From positions 1-14,897 of the forward strand of contig NAVB01000874.1 in the NCBI GenBank assembly GCA_002179805.1: a stretch of 14,897 bases of DNA, in the 5' to 3' direction. Shown one piece after another: positions 1 through 12,200 of the stretch. A program made the translations under genes and the position numbers. The stretch comes from Acanthamoeba lenticulata (taxonomy: Eukaryota > Discosea > Longamoebia > Acanthamoebidae). The notes beneath the pieces were generated by a model. It was not told the origin of the DNA and did not search any database. It was given only the letters and a program-made list of their open reading frames with translations. Positions within the stretch are counted from its first letter, which is position 1. Every line of letters begins with the position of its first letter.

Positions 1-61
1 CGCCCGCCCGCCACACCACGAAACTCACGCAAACACACAATGACACACACAAACAACGCAG
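1..61 (+). other. 3' end of an intron (partial)
   Basis: CA-rich sequence with in-frame stops (TGA at 41-43 in the frame of the next exon), ending in AACGCAG. It is read as the tail of an intron whose donor lies left of the window. The AG at 60-61 puts the following codons in the beta-helix frame at phase 0. Confidence 0.6.
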
Positions 62-219
62 CTGTTCGCCGGACATTCGCAGCAGGGCGTGCTCATCAAC
101 GGCACCAACCACGTCACCATCTCGGATAACGTCGTCGTGTCCAACGGCGACGGCATCTTCTCGGACTCGATTCAAAACGTGACCATCCGCGACAACCGCG
201 TGGGCCTCCTCCCCTCCGG
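62..219 (+). other. Coding exon 1 of the window: beta-helix coils 1-2
   Basis: This exon encodes two coils of the pattern G-V-L-I...HVTISDNVVV and G-I-F-S...NVTIRDNRV, the V/I-x-I-x-x-N pattern typical of PbH1 repeats. It has two N-glycosylation sequons (N-G-T and N-V-T). The donor is placed at GTACCG (220) because only that phase, two bases into a Gly codon, fits the next exon. A donor at GTGGGC (200) is phase 0 and would break the frame with the acceptor at 302. Confidence 0.7.
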
Positions 220-3200
220 GTACCGTTTCTCCCCAGAGACAGCCATTGCGAGGAGTCCACAACTGTTTTGTTGACATTCTGTTGGGCGGGGGGTACGCGC
301 AGGCTGACGAGGGCGCACATGAGCAACATCTACGGCATCAGGATCAGCGCGCCCATGTGGAACGAGTCCTATGTGGCCGTCGTCACAGACAACGTCGTTT
401 CGTGGAGCAAGGCTGGCTCGATCGCCGTGTCCGGCGGCGGCGCGCACGTCATCGCCAACAACTCCATCATGGAGCCCGCCGATGCGCACGTACGTCGACG
501 CTCCACAGCTTTGAAATACCGGCCGCGACGTCATCTTGTTTTTTCATTTTTTCATTTTTCATTTTTGGGTTTGTTCTGAATTTCTTCTTTTTTTAACCTT
601 TTTTTTCCTTCTTTCTGAATGTGTTTGTATCGCGACAGATGATGAACGATGGCTCGGTTTACGGGTTGAAGCTCGAATACGTGGACAGCCCGGTGGTGGT
701 GAACAACACGATGGACCTGCGTCATGTGGAGATCTACACCAACTACGCTCGCGGCCTCCTCTTGCGAGGCAACGCCGACGAGGAGTTCCGCGTACGTCAC
801 CCTCTCGTCTCTCGTTCTCTCGTTCTCTCGTCTCTCTTGTCTCTCTTGTCTCTCGTCTTTGCCTCTCTTGTCTCTGTTGTTTCTGCTTCGTGTTCCCTCT
901 TCCGCCATTGAAAAAAAAAGGGTGATAATGAGGATGATGATAAATGGTAAATGGTAAATGATAAATGGTGGGTGATAATGATAAATGGTGATGATGATGA
1001 TGATGGCGCCAAGATCGCTGTTGTTAACAACGTGAGACCCTCGTGCACCACAACAGGACATGGCCCTGCGCACGATTGGATTTGATCCGTGCGCCTCGCC
1101 CTCGTCATCTCCGAGCTTGTCCCCTCAGCCCTCGCCGAGTGCGTCGAGCACGTCTTCGCCCAGTCCGTCGCCGACTGTGTCGTCCTCGTCCAGTCCGTCG
1201 AGCACGCCCTCGCCGACTGCGTCCAGCACGTCGTCGCCTTCGCCGTCTAGCACGGCATCACCGTCACCCTCGTCGAGTTCGTCCAACACGCCTTCGCCGA
1301 CAAGCACGCCATCGGCTTCGCCATCGAACACGCCATCACCGTCAAGCACGCAGTCTCCATCGAGCACGCCGTCGCCGTCAAGCACGCAGTCTCCATCCAA
1401 CACGCCCTCGCCTTCTCGCACGCCATCGCCGTCGAGCACGCCCTCGCCATCAAATACGCCCTCGCCATCCAGCACAGCCTCGCCGTCAACCACGCCATCG
1501 CCGTCGCCGGGCCCGTGGAACTGCCCAGACTCGACGTGGACCAAGGCCCCGCCGCTCTCGCCCGACGTCGCGCCGCGATGCTACCGCTTCATCAACACAC
1601 TCGGCACTTGGCTCGAAGCCAACTCGACCTGTGCGTCGCTGGCCCCAAGTGCGAGCCTGGCCGTGTTCCTCTCGCAGGGCGAGTTCGACACAGCCAAGAG
1701 CCTGTGTCCGGGCGGTCCGCAGGATAAGAGGTGCTGGACAGGCCTCTACCGTGATCAGTTGACGGCAACATCGCGCACGTGCTGCTGGAAGTTCTCCACT
1801 GGCGAGGATCCGACCTTTGCCCGCAGCGCCGAGTCGGACATCTGGCTCACCGGACAGCCGGACGGTGACGGGGCTTGCACGCATCTCGGCTACCAGGACG
1901 GGCGCCTCAACGACATGCCCTGCACTGCCTCCATGGCCGGCATGTGCTCGGTGGTGGCCACGAAGGACCCCCCCTCGTCACCCACGCCGTCGGTCTCGAT
2001 CTCGCCGTCAGCCTCGCCGACGCCGGTCGCGTATTGCCCCGACTCGTCGTGGACAGCTGCTCAGCCGGTGTCAGCCGGAGCCCTGCCGCGGTGCTACAAG
2101 CTGTTCACAGAGCTCGACACCTTCAGCGGGTGGAGCACGCGGTGCGGCACCAAGGCCCCGGGCGCCTACCTGGCCGCCTTCCAGACGCAGGCCGAGTACG
2201 ACACGGCCAAGGCCCTGTGCCCCAGCGGCGCCTCGACCGCGGCCGGATTCTGCTGGTCGGGCCTGTACGCCGACCCGCCGGGCGGCTTCAACCGGTCGTG
2301 CTGCTGGCAGTTCGCCAACGGCGAGGATCCGACCTTTGCGCGCAGCCCGGCGGCCGACATCTGGCTGCCGAACAATCCCGACGGCTACAACGCCGGCGAG
2401 TACTGCGCGCACTGGGGCTACCTCGACGGGCGGTTCAACGACTGGAGCTGCGGGAACTCGGCTCGCGCCATTTGTATGATAAACGCTGCAGCAAACATCC
2501 CGTCACCGTCGAGCACGGCAAGCATCACGCCGTCGGCGTCGAGCACGCCCACTATTTCACCCTCGCCATCGAGCACGGCAAGCAGCTCGCCATCACCGAC
2601 GAGCTCACCTTCACCGTCGAGCACGGCAAGCAGCACGCCCTCGCCCTCGTCGACTCCAAGCATGTCGCCGTCGCCCAGCCCGACGCCCTCATCGTCGAGC
2701 ACACCCTCGTCTACACCGTCCAACACGCCCTCGCCGTCAGTGACGCCATCGCCTTCGCCGTCATCGTCGAACACGCCGTCAGCTACGCCGTCGAACTCAG
2801 TGTCGCCGTCAAGCACGGCCTCGCCGTCGAGCACGCCCTCAACGACACCGTCGAACACACCGTCGCCATCGACCACGCCCTCGCCTTCGGCGTCGCCCTC
2901 GCAGACGCCATCGAGCTCGCCTTCAGCGTCGCCCACGCCGTCGGCATCACCGTCAAGTACGTCGTCGCCGTCCAACACGCCCTCGCCGTCAAGCACACCA
3001 TCGGCATCACCGTCGAGCACGGCCTCGCCGTCAAGCACGCCCTCGCCTTCGGCATCGGCCTCGCAGACACCGTCAAGCTCGCCGTCAGCGTCACCCACGC
3101 CGTCGGCCTCGCCGTCAAGCACTTCCTCGCCATCCAACACGGCCTCGCCTTCGAGCACACCGTCAGCATCGCCGTCGAACTCGGCTTCGCCGTCAAGCTC

Positions 3201-6200
3201 GCCGTCGCCGTCTAGCACGCCGTCGAGGACACCGTCGAGCACGCCGTCGCCATCGACAACGCCCTCGCCTTCGGCGTCGACCTCGCAGTCGCCATCGAGC
3301 TCGCCTTCAGCGTCGCCCACGCCGTCGGCCTCGCCGTCAAGTACGTCGTCGCCGTCCAACACGCCCTCGCCCTCGAGCACACCGTCGGCATTGCCATCAA
3401 ACTCGCCCTCGCCGTCAAGCACGGCCTCACCGTCCAACACGCCGTCGACGACACCGTCGAGCACACCGTCACCATCGGCCACGCCCTCGCCTTCGGCATC
3501 GGCCTCGCAGACGCCATCAAGCTCGCCTTCTGCGTCACCCACGTCGTCGGCATCACCGTCAAGCACGTCGTCGCCGTCCAACACGCCCTCGCCGTCAAGC
3601 ACTCCGTCGGCATCGCCATCGAGCACAGCCTCGCCGTCAAGCACGCCTTCGCCGTCCAACACGCCCTCAACGACACCATCGAGCTCACCGTCGCTACCGG
3701 CAACGCCCTCGCCTTCGGCATCGGCCTCGCAGTCGCCGTCAAGCTCGCCGTCAGCGTCACCCACGCCGTCGGCCTCACCGTCAAGTACGTCGTCGCCGTC
3801 CAACACGCCCTCGCCCTCGAGCACGCCGTCGGCATCGCCGTCAAGCACGGCCTCGCCATCAAGCACAGCCTCGCCGTCCAACTCGCCGTCGACGACACCG
3901 TCGAGCACACCGTCGCCATCGACCACGCCCTCGCCTTCGGCATCGGCCTCGCAGACCCCGTCGAGCTCGCCCTCAGCGTCACCCACGTCGTCGGCATCAC
4001 CGTCAAGCACGTCGTCGCCGTCCAACACGGCCTCGCCGTCAAGCACTCCGTCGGCATCGCCATCGAGCACGCCGTCGCCGTCAAGCACGCCGTCGCCGTC
4101 CAACACGCCCTCGACGACACCGTCGAGCACGGCTTCGCCATCAGCATCTGCATCGCCGTCATCATCGGCCTCGCAGACCCCGTCAAGCTCGCCGTCAGCG
4201 TCACCCACGCCGTCGGCATCACCGTCAAGCACCTCGTCGCCGTCCAACACGCCCTCACCGTCAAGCACACCATCGGCATCGCCGTCGAGCACACCGTCGC
4301 CATCGGCAACGTCATCGCCGTCGGCATCAGCCTCGCAGTCGCCATCAAGCTCGCCTTCAGCGTCACCCACGTCGTCGGCATCGCCGTCGAGCACGTCTTC
4401 GCCGTCCAACACGCCCTCGCCCTCGAGCACACCATCGGCGTCGCCATCGAGCACGCCCTCGCCGTCAAGCACGCCGTCGCCGTCCAACACGCCCTCGACG
4501 ACACCGTCGAGCACGGCTTCACCATCAGCATCTGCATCGCCTTCATCATCGGCCTCGCAGACCCCGTCGAGCTCCCCCTCAGTGTCACCCACGCCGTCGG
4601 CCTCGCCGTCAAGTACGTCGTCGCCGTCCAACACGCCCTCGCCCTCGAGCACACCGTCGGCGTCGCCGTCAAACACGGCCTCGCCATCAAGCACGGCCTC
4701 ACCGTCCAACTCGCCGTCGACGACACCGTCGAGCACACCGTCACCATCGGCCACGCCCTCGCCTTCGGCATCGGCCTCGCAGTCGCCATCGAGCTCGCCT
4801 TCTGCGTCACCCACGTCGTCGGCATCACCGTCAAGCACGTCGTCGCCGTCCAACACGCCCTCGCCGTCGAGCACTCCGTCGGCATCGCCGTCGAGCACAC
4901 CCTCGCCATCGGCAACGTCATCACCTTCGGCATCGGCCTCGCAGACCCCGTCGAGCTCGCCCTCAGCGTCACCCACGTCGTCGGCGTCGCCGTCGAGCAC
5001 GTCGTCGCCATCCAACACGCCCTCGCCGTCAAGCACACCGTCGGCATCGCCATCGAGTACGGCCTCGCCGTCAAGCACGCCGTCGCCGTCCAACACGCCT
5101 TCGCCGACTCCGTCGAGCACGGCCTCGCCATCAGCATCTGCATCGCCTTCATCATCGGCCTCGCAGACCCCGTCGAGCTCCCCCTCAGTGTCACCTACAT
5201 CGTCGGCATCACCGTCAAGCACGTCGTCGCCGTCCAACACGCCCTCGCCGTCAAGCACACCATCGGTATCGCCGTCGAGCACGGCCTCGCCATCGGCAAC
5301 GTCATCGCCGTCGGCATCAGCCTCGCAGTCGCCATCAAGCTCGCCTTCGGCGTCACCCACGTCGTCGGCATCGCCGTCGAGCACGTCCTCACCGTCCAAC
5401 ACGGCCTCGCCGTCAAGCACTCCGTCGGCATCGCCATCGAGTACGGCCTCGCCGTCAAGCACGCCGTCGCCGTCGAACACGCCTTCGCCGACACCGTCGA
5501 GCACGGCTTCACCATCAGCATCTGCATCGCCTTCATCATCGGCCTCGCAGACCCCGTCGAGCTCGCCCTCAGTGTCACCCACGCCGTCGGCATCACCGTC
5601 AAGTACGTCGTCGCCGTCCAACACGCCCTCGCCCTCGAGCACACCGTCGGCATCGCCGTCAAACACGGCCTCGCCGTCAAGCACCATATCGCCATCCAAC
5701 ACGCCGTCAACGACACCGTCGAGCACACCGTCGCCATCGGCAACGCCATCCCCCTCGGTATCGGCCTCGCAGACGCCATCGAGCTCGCCTTCTGCGTCAC
5801 CCACGTCGTCGGCATCGCCGTCGAGCACGTCGTCGCCGTCCAACACGCCGTCACCGTCGAGCACGCCGTCCGCGTCGCCGTCCAACTCGCCTTCGCCGTC
5901 TCCGACATCCTCGCCGTCGGCATCGCCGTCGAGCACGCCGTCAAGCTCGCCCTCAGCGTCAACCACGCCGTCGGCGTCGCCGTCAAGCACGTCGTCGCCG
6001 TCGAGCACGGCCTCGCCCTCGAGCACGCAGTCAGCTACGCCATCGAGCACAGCGTCGCCGTCAAGCACGGCCTCGCCGTCCAATACGGCTTCGCCGACAC
6101 CGTCGAGCACGCCGTCGCCATCGGCCACGCCCTCGCCTTCGGCATCGGCCTCGCAGACGCCGTCAAGCTCGCCGTCAGCGTCGCCCACGTCGTCGGCATC

Positions 6201-9200
6201 GCCGTCAAGCACGTCGTCGCCGTCCAACACGCCCTCGCCCTCGAGCACACCGTCGGCATCGCCATCGAGTACGGCCTCGCCGTCAAGCACGCCGTCGCCG
6301 TCCAACACGCCTTCGCCGACACCGTCGAGCACGCCGTCGCCATCGGCCACGCCCTCGCCTTCGGCATCGGCCTCGCAGACCCCGTCCTCGTCGCCATCGA
6401 ACACGCCCTCGCCGTCAAGCACGCCGTCGTCTTCTCCTTCCAGCACCGCCTCATCCTCGCCTTCAGCGTCGCCATCAAACACGCCGACCGCATCGCCGTC
6501 TAGCACAGCGTCACCATCGGGCACGCCCTCGCCTTCGGCCTCCCCGTCAACCTCGCCTTCTTCGTCAGCCTCGCCATCGAGCACGGCCACGCCGTCTAGC
6601 ACATCCTCGCCTTCGCCGTCGAGCACGCCCTCGCCGTCCAACACGCCGTCGCCGTCGAGCACGCCGTCAGCGTCGCCGTCCAACTCGCCTTCGCCGTCGA
6701 CGACGTCGTCACCGTCGGCGTCTCCGTCGAGCACGCCGTCAAGCTCGCCTTCAGCGTCAACCACACCGTCGCCGTCGCCGTCGAGCTCGGCCTCGCCGTC
6801 GAGCACGCAGTCACCCTCACCCTCGCCGTCGAGCACGCCATCGGCGTCTAGCTCACCGTCACCGTCACTGTCCAACTCGCCTTCGCCGTCAAGCACGCCG
6901 TCTAGCTCACCGTCAGCGTCAACCACACCATCGGCTTCGCCGTCGAGCACGGCCTCGCCGTCGGGCACGCCATCACCATCGAGCTCGCCGTCACCGTCCT
7001 CGTCGAGCTCACCGACGCCATCAACGACGCCCTCGCCGTCAGCATCAGCGTCGAGCACGGCCTCGCCATCAAGCACAGCCTCGCCGTCACCGTCGAGCTC
7101 GCAATCGCCATCGACCACGCCCTCGCCACCAGCGTCGCCGTCAAGCACTGCAAGCAGTACGCCGTCGCCATCGAGCTCACCGAGCAACACACCTTCGCCA
7201 TCGAGCACGCCGTCTGCTTCGCCCTCGGCTTCTCCCTCGGTAACAAGCACACCGTCGCCGTCGAACACACCGTCGAGCTCACCGTCGAACACGCCGTCCA
7301 GCTCACCGTCCAACTCACCGTCGAGCTCGCCATCCAACTCGCCGTCGAGCACACCGTCCAACTCGCCGTCGAGCAGTCCGTCGAGCACACCGTCGACCAC
7401 GCCATCCAGCTCACCATCGAGCACGCCGTCGAGCTCACCGTCGAGCACGCCGTCGAGCACGCCGTCGAGCACTCCGTCCAACTCGCCGTCCAGCTCACCG
7501 TCGAGCACGCCGTCCAACTCGCCGTCGACCACGCCGTCCAACTCCCCATCACCGTCGAGCACGCCGTCAAACTCGCCCTCAGGCACGCCGTCCAGCTCGC
7601 CGTCAAGCACGCCGTCGACCACGCCGTCCAACTCGCCCTCGACCACACCGTCCCTCTCACCATCGAGCACGCCGTCAAGTACGCCGTCGAGCACGCCGTC
7701 CAACTCGCCGTCCAGCTCACCGTCGAGCACACCGTCCAACTCGCCGTCGAGTACGCCCTCCAACTCGCCGTCGCCATCGAGCACGCCCTCCAACTCGCCG
7801 TCGACCACGCCCTCCAACTCGCCCTCGAGCACGCCGTCGACCTCGCCCTCGACTACGCCATCCAACTCGCCGTCGAGCACGCCATCCAGCTCGCCGTCAA
7901 CCACTCCGTCCAACTCGCCGTCGAGCACACCGTCCAACTCTCCTTCGAGCTCGCCGTCGAGCTCGCCGTCGAGCACGCCATCCAACTCGCCGTCGAGCAC
8001 ACCGTCCAACTCGCCGTCAAGCACACCGTCCAGCTCGCCGTCAAGCACGCCATCCAACTCGCCCTCGAGCACGCCCTCCAGCTCGCCTTCGAGCACGCCG
8101 TCGAGCACACCGTCCAACTCGCCTTCGAGCACGCCGACCAGCTCGCCGTCGACCACGCCATCCAACTCGCCGTCGAGCACACCGTCCAACTCGCCGTCAA
8201 ACACCCCGTCACCGTCGAGCACACCGTCCAACTCGCCGTCGAGCACGCCGACCAACTCGCCGACGAGCACGCCTTCCAACTCGCCGTCGAGCACGCCGTC
8301 ATTGAGCCCGTCGAGCTCCCCGTCGAGCACGCCGTCGAGCACGCCGGCAGCGTCACCTTCGCTGTCGAGCACGCCCTCACCCTCGGCCTCGCCATCAAGC
8401 ACGTCGTCGCCTTCGCCGTCGAGCACAGCCTCGCCATCGAACTCGCCCTCGCCTTCAGCCTCGCCATCGAGCACGGTCACGCCGTCTAGCACGTCCTCGC
8501 CTTCGCCGTCGAGCTCGACCACGCCGTCCAACACGCCGTCGCCGTCGAGCACGCCGTCTGCGTCGCCGTCCAACTCGCCCTCCAGCTCGCCGTCGAGCAC
8601 GTCCTCGCCTTCGCCGTCTTCGACATCTTCACCGTCGGCATCGCCATCGAGCACGCCGTCAAGCTCGCCCTCAGCGTCAACCACGCCGTCAGCGTCGCCG
8701 TCGAGCACGTCGTCGCCGTCAAGCACGTCGTCGCCGTCAAGCACGCCCTCGCCCACGCCGTCAAGCTCAGCCTCGCCGTCTAGTACGTCGTCGCCTTCCC
8801 CCTCCGGCACCGCTTCGCCCTCGTCGTCAGCGTCGCCACCAAGAACGCCTTCGCCTTCGCCGTCGAGCACAGCCTCGCCATCGAACTCGCCCTCGCCTTC
8901 AGCTTCGCCGTCGAGCACGGTCACGCCGTCTAGCACATCCTCGCCTTCCGCCTCCAACTCGCCTTCACCGTCGAGCACGCCGTCGCCGTCGAGCACGCCG
9001 TCAGCGTCGCCGTCCAACTCGCCTTCGCCGTCGACGACGTCGTCACCGTCAGCATCGCCGTCGAGCACGCCGTCAAGCTCCCCGTCAGTGTCAACCACGC
9101 CGTCAGCGTCGCCATCGAGCACGGCCTCGCCGTCAAGCACGCAGTCACCCTCACCGTCGCCGTCGACCACGCCATCAGCATCTAGCACGCCGTCAGCGTC

Positions 9201-12200
9201 ACCGTCTAGCTCGCAAGCCCCGTCGACGACGCCCTCATCGTCAGCGTCACCGTCAAGCTCGGTAAGCAGTACGCCGTCGCCATCTAGCTCATCGAGCAAC
9301 ACACCTTCGCCATCGAGCACGCCGTCTGCTTCGCCCTCGGCTTCGTTCTCGGCTTCGCCCTCAGCATCAAGCACACCGTCGCCGTCGAGCACGCCCTCCA
9401 GGTCACCGTCGAGCACACCTTCATCAAGCCCGTCCAACTCGCCGTCGAGCACGCCGTCCAACTCGCCTTCGAGCTCGCCGTCCAGCTCACCGTCGAGCAC
9501 GCCGTCCAACTCGCCCTCGAGCACGCCGTCCAACTCGCCGTCGACCACGCCGTCCAGCTCACCGTCAAGCACGCCGTCCAACTCGCCCTCGTCGACACCG
9601 TCCAACTCGCCGTCGAGCACGCCGTCTTACTCACCGTCAATCACGCCGTCACCGTCGAGCACGCCGTCCAACTCGCCCTCGAGCACGCCGTCCAACTCGC
9701 CTTCGAGCTCACCGTCGAGCACGCCGTCCAACTCGCCGTCGAGCACGCCATCCAACTCGCCGTCGACCACACCCTCCAGCTCACCGTCGAGCACGACGTC
9801 CAACTCACCGTCGAGCACGCCGTCCAACTCACCGTCGAGCACGCCGTCCAGCTCACCGTCGAGCACGCCGTCCAACTCGCCGTCCAGCTCGCCGTCGAGC
9901 ACACCGTCCAACTCACCGTCGAACACGCCAGCCAACTCACCGTCGAGCACGCCGTCCAGCTCACCGTCGAGCACGCCGTCCAACTCGCCGTCACGCTCAC
10001 CATCCAATTCGCCGTCGAGCACGCCTTCCAATTCGCCGTCGAGCTCGCCGTCCAAGTCGCCCTCGGGCTCACCAAGCAACACGCCCTCGCCGTCGAGCAC
10101 ACCGTCCAACTCGCCCACCAGCTCGCCATCGACCAGCCCCTCGAACTCACCGTCGAGCACGCCGTCAAACTCGCCGTCACGCTCGCCATCCAATTCGCCG
10201 TCGAGCACGCCGTCCAACTCGCCATCGAGCACGCCGTCCAACAGCCCGTCAAGCTCACCATCGAGCAGTCCGTCGCGCTCGCCTTCGCCCAGTCCGTCAA
10301 GCTCGGCGTCAAGCACGCCATCCAACACGCCTTCGCCGTCGAGCACGCCGTCCAACTCGCCCTCGGGCTCACCAAGCAACACGCCCTCGCCGTCGAGCAC
10401 GCCGTCCAACTCCCCCACCAGCTCGCCCACGAGCAGCCCATCGCCGTCTCCGTCGCCATTTGTCGGTTTCATCGTCAACGGCGATTTCAGCGACGGGCTG
10501 GCCTCGTGGAACACCACCGGCAGCACGGCTGTCTACGGCAGCGGGGCTTCGGCCTTCGCCGGCTTCCCCGGTCCGGGCTCGCTCAGCCAAGTCCTATCGA
10601 CGACGCCGGGCCAGACCTACACCATCACCTTTTCGCTCTTCCTCTCATCCCCCGAAAAGCGCGCCCTGCCGGACAGGATCACAGTGCAATGGGATTCGAC
10701 GGTGCTTCTCTCGATCGTTTCGTCGGACCCCGACGCCACCAACACCGCCCCGCGCACCTTCACGGTCATCGCCACGAGCTCCAGCAGCACGCTGCTCTTC
10801 ACCGCGATCGACGAACCAGGCAAGCGCGACCTCGTACCTCGAGGTGATGCCCTGTGGGCACTTGACAACGTCTCCTCCAGCGTCTCGTCGCCCTCGCCCT
10901 CGCCCTCGCCCTCGCCCTCGCCCTCGCCCTCGCCCTCGCCCTCGCCGGCTGTTCCTTCTCCGTCCAGCACACCATCGCCGTCGAGCTCGCCGTCGAGCTC
11001 GCCGTCGAGCTCGCCATCGAGCACGCCATCCAACTCGCCGTCCAACTCGCCATCGAGCAGTCCGTCGAGCTCACCATCGACCAGCCCATCGAGCTCGGCG
11101 TCCAACTCACCATCGAGCAGCCCGTCGCGTTCGCCCTCAGCCAGTCCGTCCAGCTCGGCGTCAAGCACGCCATCCAATTCTCCTTCCAACTCGCCGTCGA
11201 CCACGCCATCCAACTCGCCGTCCAACTCGCCATCGACCAGTCCATCGAGCTCGCCGTCGAGCACGCCCTCGAACTCGCCGTCGAGCAGTCCGTCCAACTC
11301 GCCGTCGAGCTCACCATCCAACTCGCCGTCCAACTCGCCATCCAGCAGCCCGTCGAGCTCACCGTCGAACTCGCCATCAAGCAGCCCGTCGCGCTCGCCC
11401 TCGGCCAGTCCGTCCAGCTCGGCATCAAGCACGCCATCCAACTCGCCATCAAGCTCGCCCTCTCCGAGCTCGTCCAACTCACCGTCGAGCACGCCGTCCA
11501 ACTCGCCGTCGAGCTCACCATCGACCAGCCCGTCGAGCTCGCCCTCGGCCAGTCCGTCCAGCTCGGCGTCAAGCACGCCATCCAACTCCCCGTCCAACTC
11601 GCCTTCACCGAGCTCATCCAACTCGCCATCGAGCTCACCATCGACCAGCCCATCGAACTCGCCGTCGAGCTCACCGTCGGGCAGCCCGTCGCGCTCGCCC
11701 TCGGCCAGTCCGTCCAGCTCGGCGTCAAGCACGCCATCCAACAGCCCGTCGAGCTCACCATCGACCAGCCCATCGAACTCGCCATCGAACTCACCATCGA
11801 CCAGCCCATCGAACTCGCCGTCGAACTCACCGTCGGGCAGCCCGTCGCGCTCGCCCTCGGCCAGTCCGTCCAGCTCGGCGTCGAGCACGCCATCCAACTC
11901 ACCGTCGCGCTCGCCCTCACCGAGCTCATCCAACTCCCCGTCGAACTCGCCCTCACCGAGCTCGTCCAACTCGCCGTCGAGCACGCCATCCAATTCGCCG
12001 TCGAGCTCACCATCCAACACGCCGTCGAACTCGCCGTCGAACTCACCATCGACCAGCCCATCGCGCTCGCCCTCAGCCAGTCCGTCCAGCTCGGCGTCGA
12101 GCACGCCGTCCAACTCGCCATCGAGCTCACCATCGACCAGTCCATCGAGCTCCCCGTCGAGCACGCCGTCGAGCACGCCGTCCAACTCGCCGTCCAATTC

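Larger units (their letters stand above)
62..1089 (+). other. Right-handed parallel beta-helix region (PbH1-type coils), interrupted by introns
   Basis: About six coils can be read across the exons, each 18-30 residues: GVLI...VTISDN, GIFS...VTIRDN, GIRIS...VAVVTDN, SIAVS...HVIANN, GLKLE...VVVNN, GLLLR...IAVVNN. The repeated V-x-V-x-N with Asn at the turn is the PbH1 Asn-ladder pattern. This fold is used by pectate-lyase-like enzymes, polysaccharide epimerases and adhesins. No catalytic residues can be assigned here because the N-terminal part of the domain is outside the window. Confidence 0.7.
2500..10458 (+). repeat. Array 1: 2,653-residue Ser/Pro/Thr/Asn stalk
   Basis: An uninterrupted in-frame low-complexity coding array. 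The basic units are PSST, PSNS, PSSS, PSAS and PSPS, i.e. P-S-x-x encoded mostly as CCG TCG AGC ACG or CCG TCC AAC TCG. Aromatic, acidic and Cys residues are essentially missing; Arg, Lys, Gln and Leu are rare. It has sub-blocks: an irregular start (2500-2901), a 222/162-base higher-order repeat (about 2902-6600), then two mixed blocks each followed by a nearly pure PSSTPSNS block. It probably forms an extended, heavily O-glycosylated stalk (inferred from composition). Confidence 0.92.

Noticed and set aside
200..205. GTGGGC as donor of the first complete intron
   Set aside because: It would end the exon at phase 0, which does not match the acceptor at 302; GTACCG at 220 gives a consistent phase.
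639..644. ATG ATG as the gene start
   Set aside because: A good acceptor (CGACAG) sits directly before it and the beta-helix pattern continues from upstream exons in matching phase, so these are internal Met codons.
1043..1762. 239-codon plus-strand Arg-rich frame near the start of the last exon
   Set aside because: Out of frame with lectin-like domain 1, low-complexity Arg, and it begins inside the proposed intron.
1875..3215. 446-codon plus-strand frame with VEHGLAVKHALA-type repeats
   Set aside because: It is the third-frame shadow of lectin-like domain 2 and array 1. It stops at TCTAGC, which is Ser-Ser in the true frame.
2418..9620. 2,400-codon minus-strand frame of LDGVLDGE-type repeats (and the related ones at 9627-10526 and 10617-14498)
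   Set aside because: It is the reverse complement of the Ser/Pro codons in an offset phase. It ends or breaks where folded domains begin, has no recognisable domain, and the + strand has lectin-like and jelly-roll domains plus splice sites in one continuous frame.
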